This document shows positions 1 through 10,990 of a stretch of DNA of 64,000 bases, piece after piece. A program made the position numbers and the translations under genes. The number at the start of each line of letters is the position of its first letter. The stretch's first letter is position 1. Source of the stretch: Aphrophora alni. Its lineage: Eukaryota > Arthropoda > Insecta > Hemiptera > Aphrophoridae. The stretch is taken from contig OY740770.1 of assembly GCA_963513935.1 (NCBI GenBank), positions 86,835,267-86,899,266 on the forward strand. Reading direction: 5' to 3'. The notes beneath the pieces were generated by a model. That model was not told the origin of the DNA. It saw only the letters and a program-made list of their open reading frames with translations, and did not search any database.

Positions 1-293
1 ACGAAATCATTTTACAAATTATAAACAATTTTGTCTTTCATACAGCTCTATGGACAATTTTTGTATTTTTTCTATTGATAACGTTGGAAATGTATTTTTT
101 GTGGATCTGGTGAACAATACGTCGATTTAGAACAACTTAATGAAAACAGTTAGAGTCAATTGTGAGAAAATGGTAATTTAATTTTGTGACAACTTGGTAG
201 CTACACACAAATTAATTTTAAATTAGCAATAAAAATTCAAACAACTCCAAGAGGTACAGCTAAAATACACCAACTGTGATCAAATTTGTCCAT

Positions 294-332
294 TAGATCT
301 GTAGATCTGTAGATCTGATTCATTAGATCTGT
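294..332. repeat. short tandem repeat of AGATCTGT
   Basis: The octamer AGATCTGT follows itself in tandem and recurs once more after a short spacer (ATTAGATCTGTAGATCTGTA and onward). This is a simple microsatellite-like stretch with no associated gene. Confidence 0.6.
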
Positions 333-867
333 AAAGCAATTCGGATTCACAATCACAATCTATTACATAATACATAGGCCCTACACAAAATATGTATTAA
401 TTTTTCAAATTTTTGTTTGTTTTTGTTCTTGCTTATCATGGTTTTGAGTTATGTCATACAAATATAAATGACCAATTACAGGAGACGCTCAAATTAAACA
501 AAAATTAGTTAGTAGATACTTTGTCTTTGCCAAAACATCTGTGTCCATTTAACAATTATTAATAAATTTAAGTAGAAGGTCCCTAATAATTAAGGGTCAA
601 AGTAAGTTGTGTGATGTTCATAGAAATTCAATGGTCCTGTAAAATTTAATATTTTTGTGTTCTTGTTGTTTAAGAGCAAAAAAGGTCTTAGTAATCATTC
701 CCTTATAAATAAAAGAAAGAAACAAACATAAAATAAAGATTCATAAACCCAGGAATACTATAATACCATCAGCCTTGGCAAAGAAAAAGATTTAGTCAAG
801 AGTGATCAAATACGAAAGATGAAAGAGATGAATCTAACCCAAGAGATTGTTTACCAAGCCCTTATTC

Positions 868-869
<2 letters not shown>

Positions 870-910
<41 letters not shown>

Positions 911-931
911 GTGTGTATATATATATATATT
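870..931. repeat. (AT)n microsatellite
   Basis: An almost uninterrupted AT dinucleotide run, broken once by CTGTGTGT. It is one of five long AT runs in the window. Confidence 0.9.
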
Positions 932-1922
932 AGTCAATATTAGTCACACAAACATTTTGATTATTGCCATGGCAAAAATTATTTTCAGAATGTTTCAAAC
1001 AATTTGTGAAAATCTTGATGATATAACTTGATTTAACACAATTGAATTAATAAAAAAATTAATAAAAATTCTGTCCATTTTCATAAGGCCACTTTCTGGT
1101 TTATTATTAACTAATTCTTAAACCAGGATATGAAAATAAATCATTTAGTCAGAGTTGAATAAGATCAGACAGCACCCACATTGTAAACTTTTATCAACCA
1201 ACTTATTGCATTTCACTTTCACCAGGAGCTAGACATGACCTGTTTCCTTGACATCAGATAAATATTGAATATCTGACTTTTATAAAACACGACAAGAAAC
1301 ACATGTACATACATGAGTATTTCTAGCAATAAAATATAATTAACTTCAACTACAAGTCCTAATCTTTTCTGCTCACAAACAACATGACAGGCCAACAATA
1401 GTAGTTTTTATATGAATGGTATTAAGACGGATTAACATTTAATTTATTTATTTTTTGCAAACTATGTAACACTTCATAGATAAAGATAAGTTATTTTTTA
1501 CTTTAAACTTATTCACAACTGTAATGGTAAGATAATATTTTACATAGTAATGCAGAGGACTAAACAGTATACAGTACTTTGCTTATATACTATTCAAAGT
1601 AAAAACAATAATAATAAATAATATAAGTGTGTAGATTGTTGTTTCTAAAATGATATGATTTTGTCCTGAACGCAATGCCGGAGCAAGAATACTAATTTCC
1701 AATAGAAAAATATTGAAAATATAAATTTAGGTCAATATTGGAATAAACTGCCTTTTGAAATTATTGGTAATCTTCAAGCTTAGCTTACAAGGAAGATCAA
1801 AAGGAAAGGTGGTAAGTTCAATATGTTTAATACAGAAATGAGTCAAGGATATGGTAATATGAAATAGAAGTTTAAAACATAAATTTTAGTATGCACAGAT
1901 TTTCAATTATATATATTGAATT

Positions 1923-1970
1923 AATTAGGTATATTAGGTATTAGGTATTAGGTATATTCAATTAGGTAAA
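1923..1970. repeat. ATTAGGT tandem stretch
   Basis: The unit ATTAGGT, with and without an extra AT, is repeated about five times in 48 bases. Simple tandem repeat. Confidence 0.55.
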
Positions 1971-2021
1971 TCTTATTGAGGTATATTTTTCCTAAACAAT
2001 TTTCACAACTCTATAACTTTT

Positions 2022-3271
2022 AATTGAGGCGGTGACTATGTGTCTATGGGCCCTTCTTCTGGAAAATGCATAAATGGATTCTCCATAGTTTCATTTATAT
2101 GACTTCCAGCTTTCACTGAGATATTAAAATTTTTCAGGTTGGTACAGGTTTTTTTTCTAAAGTGTTGCAGGTCAGCTGATGTGACTCAATTGCTATAATA
2201 AGTGTTTGTTTAGCTCATGTTACATTTGATATTTGTTATTATTATTAGAGGTTATAATGTGAGATTTGTCAATTCATAGTTTTAAAGTATAGAAATAAAT
2301 AGTTATGGCAAAAAGGCAAAATATTTGGAAGATTCAGTTAAGAAAGGAGCAAAGAAGAAAGTAACGAGGAAAGAAGACTGGAAACAAAATGTTGCGATGC
2401 TCCAGAGACAAAGGATGAATGCTATGTATGGTATAAAATTTATAAAAAAAAGTAGAAGCTAACCTAAAAATGAAGGATTACATAAAAATTGCAACAGAAA
2501 ATTATGATGTTATAGTGTGCAAGTTCGACTACGCACAAAACCTGCCTTTGCCTAAGCTCACGGTGACGTCACAACTTTATAAGATTGTTGTGTCTTTATA
2601 TGTTTAATATTCACATACATAACGATGGATGATTCTTTATGTACACTTTTATTGAATCTCAGTGTCAAAAAGGTGCGAACACAGTTGCATCATTCCTATT
2701 TGATTGTGTTCTGAAAAAAATGAATGATTTTCAAAATGTTAAAAAGTTGATCTTCATGTCAGATGCTGCTGGTAGACAGACACTCTTCAGGTTTTGTTTG
2801 TATATTGCAAAAACATTGAATGTTGATGTTATACACATCTTCCCAGTGTGTGGCCTCTCTTTTGGCCAATGGGACCGAAATTTTGGAGTGGTTCGAAACA
2901 ATCTAAAAAAACTTGAAACAGTTGAGTTGCCACAAAAATATTTGGAAAGAATCATCACAAACAGACAAAACCCAACACCCTTCACTCTAATCCATGATTG
3001 TAGTATTATCTTTGATTGGAATGCAGGTCTGAAACACCTAAATCTAAAAATAACATTTTATTTGCTTTATGAAAACCAAAAAAAAAAACATATTTGAAGG
3101 AAAATAATCTTTGTTTTCCTGTTTCACAACATAATGAACTTCATACATAATAGGTTAAACTTAACATTTTTGTACATATGAGTTTGTGTGACCTAAACAA
3201 AAACTTTGGAGCTCAATTTCTCAAAACATACTTTTTGCTTATAGGCCCTTATTCCAGCCACCGCCTCAATT
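2022..3271 (+). mobile_element. small TIR transposon with degenerate DDE/D-like transposase
   Basis: The ends are inverted copies of each other: AATTGAGGCGGTGACT at 2022-2037 on the left, and on the right (3256-3271) the complement of AATTGAGGCGGTGGCT, 15 of 16 bases matching. Between them lies the relic of one plus-strand protein (see 2315-3097). A target-site duplication is not obvious. The compact size (1.25 kb), matched ends and single transposase-like gene support a DNA transposon. I do not recognise the ends as those of a named superfamily. The element lies about 3.3 kb beyond the 3' end of the IR gene. Confidence 0.6.
2315..3097 (+). pseudogene. transposase-like protein with FDYAQNLPLP and SDAAGRQ motifs, broken
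   Basis: The longest intact frame (2639-3097, 152 residues) has motifs in this order: YTFIESQ..KGAN near its start, FMSDAAGRQ around residue 40, CGLSFGQWDRNFGVV around residues 76-90, then KYLERI and a PF end. A second frame immediately upstream (about 2500-2600) reads CKFDYAQNLPLP, so a frameshift splits the gene. Still further upstream (about 2365-2425) the frame reads EDWKQN. From memory, arthropod genomes contain an uncharacterised transposase-like family with equivalents FDFAQNLPLP, SDNCGGQNRN and GHSF..CDR.FG. Aspartates in these three motifs would suit an RNase H-fold DDE/D catalytic triad. That catalytic reading is inference. The SDAAGRQ and GLSF variants look decayed, so the copy is probably inactive. 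Confidence 0.55.
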
Positions 3272-4080
3272 TCAATTAATAATATAATCAATGAAATATT
3301 TTCACAATGACAAAATTCCTGAACAATTCATTAAATAATAAAGAATCAGTTCAGATTTTTATCTCTGGGATCATGTAATGAAATAATGTACAGTATCCTC
3401 AAGGTAGGAATGTGTCTGGGGTGGAGAGGAAAAGAGGGGCCCCCATACTTTGTTGCTTTTACTTTACGCTACAACCCCAATTAAAAAATATAGACCTCAA
3501 AGGCTTCTGTGTAAACGTGTACCCTACTTTCTTTTCTTTTATCAGTCTAAATAAGAATAAAACGTTTAAAAAAGTCCGTCATGAAGTTGTAACTTTAGGG
3601 ATTAAATGTAGCTAAGCCGTAATTTGTGTACCTAGTTTTCTTGGAATGGTTTGTACCATCAAGTCAGGCTAGGTAAGCAAGTAGAAGGGAGGACATGCCC
3701 CTTACACCAATCCTAGTCTGAGGCTACTGTAAACTTGGTTAATGGCAGCTGAAAAAACTTGGATAGCACAAACTAACCTTTAAAAACTTCCGCTGGAAGA
3801 TACTCTGGGTGTTCAGCAAAATATCTTATAATATTTACAACACCAACTTTAGGAGATCATACCAATATTTGTGATTATTAACACATATTGAACATACGAC
3901 TAACTGTTCAATGTGTCTTTTCTTCAATTGTTTAAATGTGTCTGTCCTGATAAGCAAAAATATTTTTTAAGCTAGCAACAAGCAACAGCTGTTTCTAAAT
4001 AGTTATGAGGAGCGCCAAAACTGTTCTATTGGTTTATTGAACATTTGCATATTCTTGCCGCAATAGGAACTAGAGAACCA

Positions 4081-4260
4081 TCAAAGGTTACACAGGTGTA
4101 AGCTCAGTTGATAATGGTGCATTTTCTTATGTGTATTCTTGTGTGCATTTTCCTCTTCAATACTATTTAACCTACATAATAGTGTCAAAGGTTATGCAGG
4201 TTTGAGCCTGGGTTAATTTGTGTTTTTCCATGTAAAGTTGTTATTAGAACCATTTCATTA
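4081..4260. repeat. imperfect direct repeat, period about 104 bp
   Basis: TCAAAGGTTACACAGGTG at 4081 recurs as TCAAAGGTTATGCAGGTT at 4185, followed in both copies by similar sequence. It is a diverged tandem duplication of unknown origin. Confidence 0.45.
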
Positions 4261-5520
4261 AACAGATGTGGAGGTATTTCTTGCAGTTAGTTATCAGATA
4301 CTCATTCTATATAATTTAAAGTTGTTATACTATAGACCATGTGAATAAGCCACCAAGTATGGTGTATTTTGTTTTGTTTTTTAAGTGCATATATATTTTA
4401 CCTACTTTAATTTTGCCTACACTAGTTATGATTCCATAATGAGTAAACTTCAATAAACATCCACAAGTCTATTATTATTCAATATAATAGTAATTTATTG
4501 TTTGAGTTAAACAATTGTAATATTTACATATTTCTTATAATACAAACACTTAAACTAATATGTTGAATGGTAGGTTGGGCTTAGTCTGTATCTATGACAA
4601 TCAAATGTAATTAATGACTTTATTGTTCAACATAATGTACAATCAATAATGAATCAAAAATATGAATTTTTACATCATTCTCAGTTACTACCAGCACACC
4701 ATACAAAGAATTTGAATGTACAATAAACCATTAGTTACATAAGGAACAATGTTTAAGTCAAGTATTTGTGTTCATTTTCATGTACCATTCTGAACTTTAT
4801 CATCATAATATATTTAGTTAACTTCTTTTTTGACCAACTCCATTTTCAAATTTTCCTATAGCCTACGACTCTAAAGTTTTTAAATAGGAAAGGTGCACTC
4901 TACATAAAGTTTTTTTTAATTTAGTTTCTCCGAAACTAGTTAACTTGTAACTTATATACAAGTAGTAAGAAAGGCAAACATTTTTACTTTTGGTAATTAT
5001 GTTACTTAATTATGCATACTTAATAATGTAAGTTCTAGCACAAAAATAAAGTAAATTATAATAATTGATTTACATATAAAATTGGTTTATGTTTTGATTA
5101 CAGAATAATGGAACTAATAATAAGCATAGAAAATGTATTGCCTAATAACCATAAAATTATAATTCAAATAAACTGTTATATTATGTTACTTGAATACAAA
5201 TGAGCTTATTAAACTCATAATTATGTGTTAGAAGAAGAAAACCTTGTACTGTACTGTAGGGCGGTAATTGGATTTAATTATTTCATGTCTGGTATTCTTA
5301 GAGCAAAATGACCGATTGGTAAAATGTCATTGCCAACATTTCTGTTTACATCCTATTTTATCACAATTTTCATGTAGTTCTTGGAGTTAATTTTGTTAAA
5401 GTTATACAATTTTAAATAGGATATAAAGTATGAAATTTTATTTATGGTTGAGAAATAAAAAACAACATCGATTCCATTTTTTTATTGCTAGCTAGTAAAA
5501 ACAGGCCAATGTGAAATAAA

Positions 5521-5661
5521 TGTTTCTGGAACATGATCTGGCAAACCTATTGGTCAATTAAAGTTCAATTTGTGGCTTATTTAAAATTTGTCGCATGGGG
5601 TACTGCCCATGTTTCTGGAACATGATCTGGCAAACCTATTGGTCAATTAAAGTTCAATTTG
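5521..5661. repeat. tandem duplication, 52-bp identical units 89 bp apart
   Basis: A 52-base unit starting TGTTTCTGGAACATGATCTG is present at 5521-5572 and again, without a mismatch, at 5610-5661. The perfect identity indicates a recent event compared with the decayed sequence around it. Confidence 0.85.
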
Positions 5662-6592
5662 CAGCTACAGTTAGTACATTCAGTACACCTATAAGTAAAA
5701 TGTTTATAGTTTTGGTTACCTTGATTTTTTATTTAAAGTTATAATTAAAGATGGTTTGTCTATAAATTTACTAAAAAATATATAGATATTGTTGTGCAAC
5801 TGTATTTTAAAAACATTACATTTATGTCAAGAATTTCAGGGCGACTACAGTTATAATAAGCAAAAACTTATCCTGACTGATATTTATGATATAAAATTTA
5901 TAAGTCTTGTGTTGGTGGTTTGCAAAAATATTTCTTATTCAAAGAGAATATTCATTATTTTGCCTGAAAAAATTAAATTTTTTTTTTACATATTTTATTT
6001 TAGGACTACACAATTTTATTAAAGTATTTAAACTTAATACAAGGCTATGGCATAATTATTATTGTGTTCCTACTAGATAGTGATCTCAAGATTATAAAAG
6101 GGAGTCAAACAAAAGTTCACATAAGAAGGAGAGGGAAGAGTGAGGGGATTGGAGTCCCTCTTAGGACATTAAAAAAAAAAGTAACAAATAGCCTTGAACA
6201 TAAATTCCAAATCATATATTGGAGATAAAATCCCTCCTCACTGTATAAAAGCTCCTAGATATTTGACAAACTTTTTCTTATCATCTCATACTTCTTTCAA
6301 ACACCAAACAGTACACTCCTTTGAGTAAGCGTTGATTTGCACCCACATCTGTAAATCACAATCCTGAATATTTCTATATTCAATATAAAATAATTTTCTC
6401 GTATATTTTTGTCTCTGTTTACTAAACCTAAGTAAAGGAAATTGATATTTTTTTAGTACATTATATTCTTAAATTTTCATTCAATACTTAATAAAATATA
6501 ACTAGAGTATATCAAAAATTAAATTTTCTATTTACTAAAATAAAAAGCACTCATTAAAACTGTACACGTCACATTCTTCAACAAGATTCAGT

Positions 6593-8488
6593 TTAAAGAA
6601 TAAAAGGAGTCTTATAACCTTGTGCTTTTAGTTGTGTTATAAGGTCTGGAGGTGGATAAAGCACATAATAGTAAACAAGTTCAGCAATGAAAACGATTGT
6701 TGACAAAATCAATCCTGAAATCAAGAGTGTAAAGGCACCTTGCATTTGTTGCAAATATAGTTTAGATGTACCAAGAACAGAAGCAAATCTATCTACTGGT
6801 TTTGATATACTTTCCCATCTAATCAGCATACCTGCTTCAAAAAGACGTCCAGTTATCAGAGAGAGAGGTTCACGAAGAGGTGAAACTCGACGAACAATTA
6901 AAGCCGAAGATGGGGATTTTATAACACATTGTGGTTGTAGGTAACTTGCTGTCAAATTATTACTCTTTAACTTGCTATTGAAAAAAGATAACAGTCCTTT
7001 TGATGCAAATAAAGCAACATCTCGTTGAAGAACAATTCTTTCAACCATAGGAAAAAAATTACCAGGTGGTAAAACTTCAAAACGTTTTAGTAAAACTTTT
7101 ATTGCATCACTCGTATCCATTGATGCATTTAAAATGTAAAACATTTGTGGAGAACCTGTAATACTAAATTTTGTTTCCAATAACTGTGAAGTATCTTCAA
7201 TGTTTGCTACACCAGATGGAACTGTCGCAAAACTACCTAAAGACGCTTGGTATGCTGCACTGAGTACCAAACTGTAATACAACCATGGTGCCACAAATGA
7301 TCTCAAACTTGTTGTTTTGGGTTTTTCTTCAACTGGAGCACCCAGAAAACTGTTATATACATAGAATCCTAAAGTAATATGGTTTTTGAATCTTTTATCT
7401 TCATTAATAGCATATTTTGAAATAAAATACAAGACAACAAATGCAATAATTATGTATACACCAATAAGGAGCCACGTTAATCGAGAAAATTCTCCAGTGT
7501 AAGTTGTCCACATGGAAGGACCTGCTGCAGCACCTACAGGTACTGCCCATGTGAAACAATCCATGCTCGTTTCTTTCACAAAAGATACTTTTGGATGTAG
7601 ATCTAATAATCTAGAAAACATTCCAAAACCAATATCAACTTTTTTAGTAGCAACATCTTTTGCTGTAATTGATGAATCGTTAGCATACGCACCTTCATAG
7701 TTTAGTGTTGTATCACTTATTCTAGATATAACAGGTGTAAAATTCATATGATAAGCAATAAACTTAAATAGAAGACCCCCACTTCCACTGTAGTTGTAGG
7801 TAGTATTAGTTATTTGTTCAATGATAGAGTCGGGTGGGCGATGTGACCCTGAACATAGAATTGAACATCCATGAAGATTGTAAACTTTCTCAAATCGATC
7901 AAAAAGATTTTTCTGCCTTGTAAACATTTGGTTTTTTTGACTCCATGTATCTATTAAAACTGGTGGACCAGAATCACTGCATCGAGTGTTTGTGAATGGA
8001 AAATAAGTATAAATACTCAATCCACCATATTTCATTTCAACTAATGCTATCACATCTAAAAATTCAAATTTCCAAAATTCTTCAAACACTGAGCGTACTT
8101 GTAATAAATTACTTTCAGGTTGGAGCCAAATCAATAAGAACCTTGAATTATCGACAGATGTAAGACTTTCTAATATTTTTGAGTAATATCGATTTCTACG
8201 AGCAATAAAAATAAAAAAACCTTCTTGATGAGTTAAGTTCTGTCTGCTTACTATTTCTCTCCGACCATCCAAATGTTGTAACAAAGTCTCAGCAAATGGT
8301 GAATTTTCAACTTCATCAGTAAGGAAAATAAATGTGCGCCTTCCTGTATATTTGTCTGTTATATCTAAAACACACTCATAAATTGAAGTATAACTAGCTA
8401 CATCTTTTAAAATGATTGCACAAAAATATGAGTTTGTCAACATTAAGAACACTATGAAAATCTGAATCATACCTCTGATCAGTTCCAT
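6593..8488 (-). CDS. insect ionotropic receptor (divergent IR), intronless
   Basis: A ligand-gated cation channel subunit of the chemosensory ionotropic receptor family, related to ionotropic glutamate receptors, expected in the dendritic membrane of sensory neurons. The 631-residue frame opens with ATG and a hydrophobic signal peptide (about residues 7-23). A poorly conserved N-terminal region follows to about 210, then an S1 ligand-binding lobe (about 230-325) ending in CFTWAVP. M1 lies at about 336-358, the pore region at 370-388, M2 at 396-420 (AAYQASLGSFATVP, the divergent counterpart of the iGluR SYTANLAAF region), S2 at about 421-583 and M3 at about 584-608, with a short cytoplasmic tail. 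Possible N-glycosylation sites include NLT84, NTT228, NYS232, NDS270 and NLT511. Length and layout fit an intact IR. The complete glutamate-binding R/T/D-E set of iGluRs is not visible, as is usual for divergent IRs. It is not part of any operon-like arrangement. The subfamily and ligand cannot be assigned. Confidence 0.93.
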   Translation of the reverse strand: MELIRGMIQIFIVFLMLTNSYFCAIILKDVASYTSIYECVLDITDKYTGRRTFIFLTDEVENSPFAETLLQHLDGRREIVSRQNLTHQEGFFIFIARRNRYYSKILESLTSVDNSRFLLIWLQPESNLLQVRSVFEEFWKFEFLDVIALVEMKYGGLSIYTYFPFTNTRCSDSGPPVLIDTWSQKNQMFTRQKNLFDRFEKVYNLHGCSILCSGSHRPPDSIIEQITNTTYNYSGSGGLLFKFIAYHMNFTPVISRISDTTLNYEGAYANDSSITAKDVATKKVDIGFGMFSRLLDLHPKVSFVKETSMDCFTWAVPVGAAAGPSMWTTYTGEFSRLTWLLIGVYIIIAFVVLYFISKYAINEDKRFKNHITLGFYVYNSFLGAPVEEKPKTTSLRSFVAPWLYYSLVLSAAYQASLGSFATVPSGVANIEDTSQLLETKFSITGSPQMFYILNASMDTSDAIKVLLKRFEVLPPGNFFPMVERIVLQRDVALFASKGLLSFFNSKLKSNNLTASYLQPQCVIKSPSSALIVRRVSPLREPLSLITGRLFEAGMLIRWESISKPVDRFASVLGTSKLYLQQMQGAFTLLISGLILSTIVFIAELVYYYVLYPPPDLITQLKAQGYKTPFIL

Positions 8489-9340
8489 GATTTAATTTGA
8501 ACTGAAGAGAGAATTTCACTGTAAAGATCAATTTGAACAAATTACTTTCATTCAACTCTTGACACAAATTATATCCAAGCGATACAAAGCATGTCGTTAT
8601 AAAACTCTATCGTTTTAGCTTTACAGATTTGTGTAAACATTTTCAACTAGATTATAATGGTTTGTTAAATTAATCGATGTCCAACAATCAAATAACCCAA
8701 TTGACTATTTTGTAAATTGACTTTGTATTTGTAAAACATTTATAGAGACAACTGCATAACAGTCTTCAGAGGTTTCAACTGAAAATTAATTTCTAAATGG
8801 CTGATTTTTGAACATAAGTAGTTTTTAGCTGCTCAATATGATAAGAAAAATTCTGCATTTAGGTTTAGGAATTTAAAAAAAGTTTTTAAATAAAATAAAA
8901 AAAAAAAATCATTTTCCCGTTAGAATTGTCATAACTTTCAATAGATTTGTTGCACATGAAAGAAAAAAAAAATCTTCAAGGAAGAAGCAGTTAGATATTT
9001 TATTTTGTGATCAATATTAGCTTTGAAAAAAAAAGATTGAAAAATTTAATTTTTCTTGCGAGGTGCTTATGAAGTAATATTAATCAAACTCATTAAGAAG
9101 TGCATACAATTGACTAATCTTTGGATGGAAAGTACCTTAATACATGTTAATACAATGTTTTGGGGGAAAAAATTGCCATGCAATTGGTTTTTGAATGCAA
9201 AGATCTGATTTTTGCAGATATTTTTCTTTTTTTTGAAGGTAGGATATTTCTTAGCAATTCAGTGCTGGTAATAAAACTGTGTTCATGTAACAAAATTAAA
9301 AAAATAACTTCAATTTAGAATGTTTTTTGATAAAATGGAA
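8489..9340. other. 5' flank of the IR gene, no gene seen
   Basis: AT-rich DNA upstream of the receptor (minus strand), with A-runs near 8900 and 8965. No convincing core promoter could be chosen by eye. Nothing coding was recognised. Confidence 0.45.
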
Positions 9341-9695
9341 AATAGTCTCCCAACCACTTTTTTCATTAAATAGCTCATTTTTCGTAGCTCACAAATTGTA
9401 GTTTGGGATAACCCGTTGGTTAATTTTCTATAACTTTGTATTACATGATTTTTCTTTTCTTTTATTTTATTATTTTTTTTACAAAATTAGTTGAACATAG
9501 TATGTTGGAATACGTGAATGTACCCTGCAGTAAGCAAATAGTCTTCTGACCACTTTTTCAAGAAATGGCTCAACTTAAATTGTATTTTGAGGTAACCCGC
9601 TGATTGATTTTTTCAATACTTTGTATTTGAATATTTTAATTGTTTTTTCTTCTTATAACATTAGTTGGAAATAGTATGTTAGCATAAGTGAAGAA
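9341..9695. repeat. two tandem diverged units, period about 196 bp
   Basis: Unit A begins at 9341 with AATAGTCTCCCAACCACTTT and unit B at 9537 with AATAGTCTTCTGACCACTTT. Both continue in the same order: a GGATAACCCGTTGGT or GAGGTAACCCGCTGAT segment, AACTTTGTATT, and a TTAGTTG..ATAGTATGTT end. They sit directly upstream of the transposase relic at 9747, so they may be subterminal repeats of that element (inference). Confidence 0.6.
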
Positions 9696-9746
9696 GAAGA
9701 TTGTTGTTTAAAAAAACATTTTTTAATTACAAATTTCCTATTATTA

Positions 9747-10700
9747 ATGAAAAAATTTCGAAGAACAGTTAGAGTTTTGATGAAGCGGAAGGGCTTTCAG
9801 GTCGTCCAACTACTGTCTATACAAATGAAAACCACGGAAGAGTATTGCAGCAAGTGTTACAATTATTTCACAGGCGTTACAGAAATTATTTCACCGAAAA
9901 GAAACCTAAACCGAACATCTTTGAAACTGAATTCAAGCAATACGTCGTTGACAAGAATGTTAGAAACAATGGTGGTTTTCCCTACAAGATACAAACTGGG
10001 CAACCTTTGAACTGAATAAAAAAAAAAACAGTCAGAGTTCAGTACTGCGCTTCAATTTTAGCAATGTGCTATGGAGAACCTGAGTTTCTAAGTGACACAT
10101 GGTTTTCAGATGAATGTCATGTGTACCTTAATGGTTTCATAAACAAGCAGACAATACTTTTTTTGGGTTTGAACGTCCTGACAGTGTTTTAGAGAGGCCA
10201 CAGCATAGTAAGCGTGTAACCATTTGGTGCTCTGTGTCAGGGAGAGGCATAATTTGGTCCATACTTTGTTGAAGACAATAATGGAAATCCTCTTACTGTA
10301 AATCAGGACCGATATAGGGTAATTTTTTATCGTTTTAAAGAATACCTCAGGAGATTTTGTTGTGCCCGAAACTTGTCTTTTCGTTCACAATGGTTCCAGC
10401 AAGATGGTGCAACCAGCCACACTGCTTTAACCAACATTGCTTTCCTTCAAGAAACTTTTGGCTTAGTACAAACTTTCTTACACCACCTGACGCCTACGTC
10501 TGGGCAATGTTGAAGGAGAAGATTTTCCTTGAAGACCCACCAGCTACCATCATCCAACTCCAGGATAAAATAACCATCTGAATAAGGAGCATGAAATAAC
10601 CGCTCTTCACCAAAATGATGCAAAATCTTCAAAAACGGTACGAGTGTTACCTAAAACTGAACGGAGGTCATATTGAACATGTTATTACCCTAGTCTAACC
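9747..10700 (+). pseudogene. Tc1/mariner-type transposase relic
   Basis: A DDE transposase of the arthropod Tc1/mariner (IS630) group, broken by frameshifts and stops. Piecewise translation gives, in order: SGRPTTVYTNENHGRVLQ (end of the helix-turn-helix part, about 9790-9850), WFSDECHVYLNGF (catalytic Asp region, about 10100-10140), FERPDSVLERPQHSKRVTIW (about 10170-10230), YFVEDN.GNPLTVNQDRYR (about 10260-10320), WFQQDGATSHTALTN (second Asp region, about 10390-10430), and LTPPDAYVWAMLKEKIFLE (third acidic region, about 10480-10540). The NGGHIEHV-like end common to this family falls near 10660. The order and spacing match the family, but no single frame survives, so it is inactive. Terminal repeats were not identified with confidence. 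Confidence 0.85.
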
Positions 10701-10840
10701 GATTTTGCTTCCTTTTACTTGTATATGTGGGTAAAACTAAGTAAATAAAATCTTACAATTTCAGTACTGTTAATTTTGACGCATACTGTATTTAAAATCA
10801 ATAATGTATTAAACATTATTTTCTATTCACTTTTAGGGCT

Positions 10841-10990
10841 TTATTTATATTGAGTACGGGTGTGGCAAACCGATCTAGATCTACACCTTTCTTCATGTAG
10901 TCTTGGTTTATATACTAATGGTGCAGCCATATCTGCAGGTAATTCATCTTCAACTGCATATTTAACAGTAATATATGTTTCTTTGAAAAT
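10841..10990 (-). other. unassigned 50-codon open stretch, possible coding relic
   Basis: On the minus strand a stop-bounded stretch reads TVKYAVEDELPADMAAPLVY and then KPRLHEERCRSRSVCHTR before TAA. The composition looks protein-like, but I do not recognise the family and there is no clear start or splice acceptor. The nucleotide segment encoding KPRLHEERCRS is closely matched by a segment at about 47090-47120 that would read NPRLQCKRCRSQ. It may therefore belong to a dispersed element rather than a host gene. Confidence 0.25.

Larger units (their letters stand above)
1..2021. other. AT-rich intergenic DNA, no gene seen
   Basis: No coding potential beyond chance is visible on either strand. 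It contains short tandem units of AGATCTGT at 294-332, an AT dinucleotide run at 870-931, and an ATTAGGT-type tandem stretch at 1923-1970. The open frame reading through the AT run is a low-complexity artefact. Confidence 0.6.
3272..6592. other. intergenic DNA with local duplications, no gene seen
   Basis: AT-rich sequence between the small transposon and the IR gene. The open frames here (for example 3412-3615 and 5789-6022) have no recognisable domain or favourable codon pattern. It holds two local duplications, near 4081-4260 and 5521-5661, listed separately. Confidence 0.5.

Noticed and set aside
819..1031. 70-codon open frame with an IY-repeat protein
   Set aside because: It is a direct translation of the AT microsatellite. 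The same applies to 24382-24690 and 48657-48854.
2731..2985. 84-codon minus-strand open frame
   Set aside because: It is antisense to the transposase-like relic and has no recognisable content.
6687..7700. Plus-strand open frames at 6687-6944 and 7512-7700
   Set aside because: They are shadows of the ionotropic receptor gene on the opposite strand.
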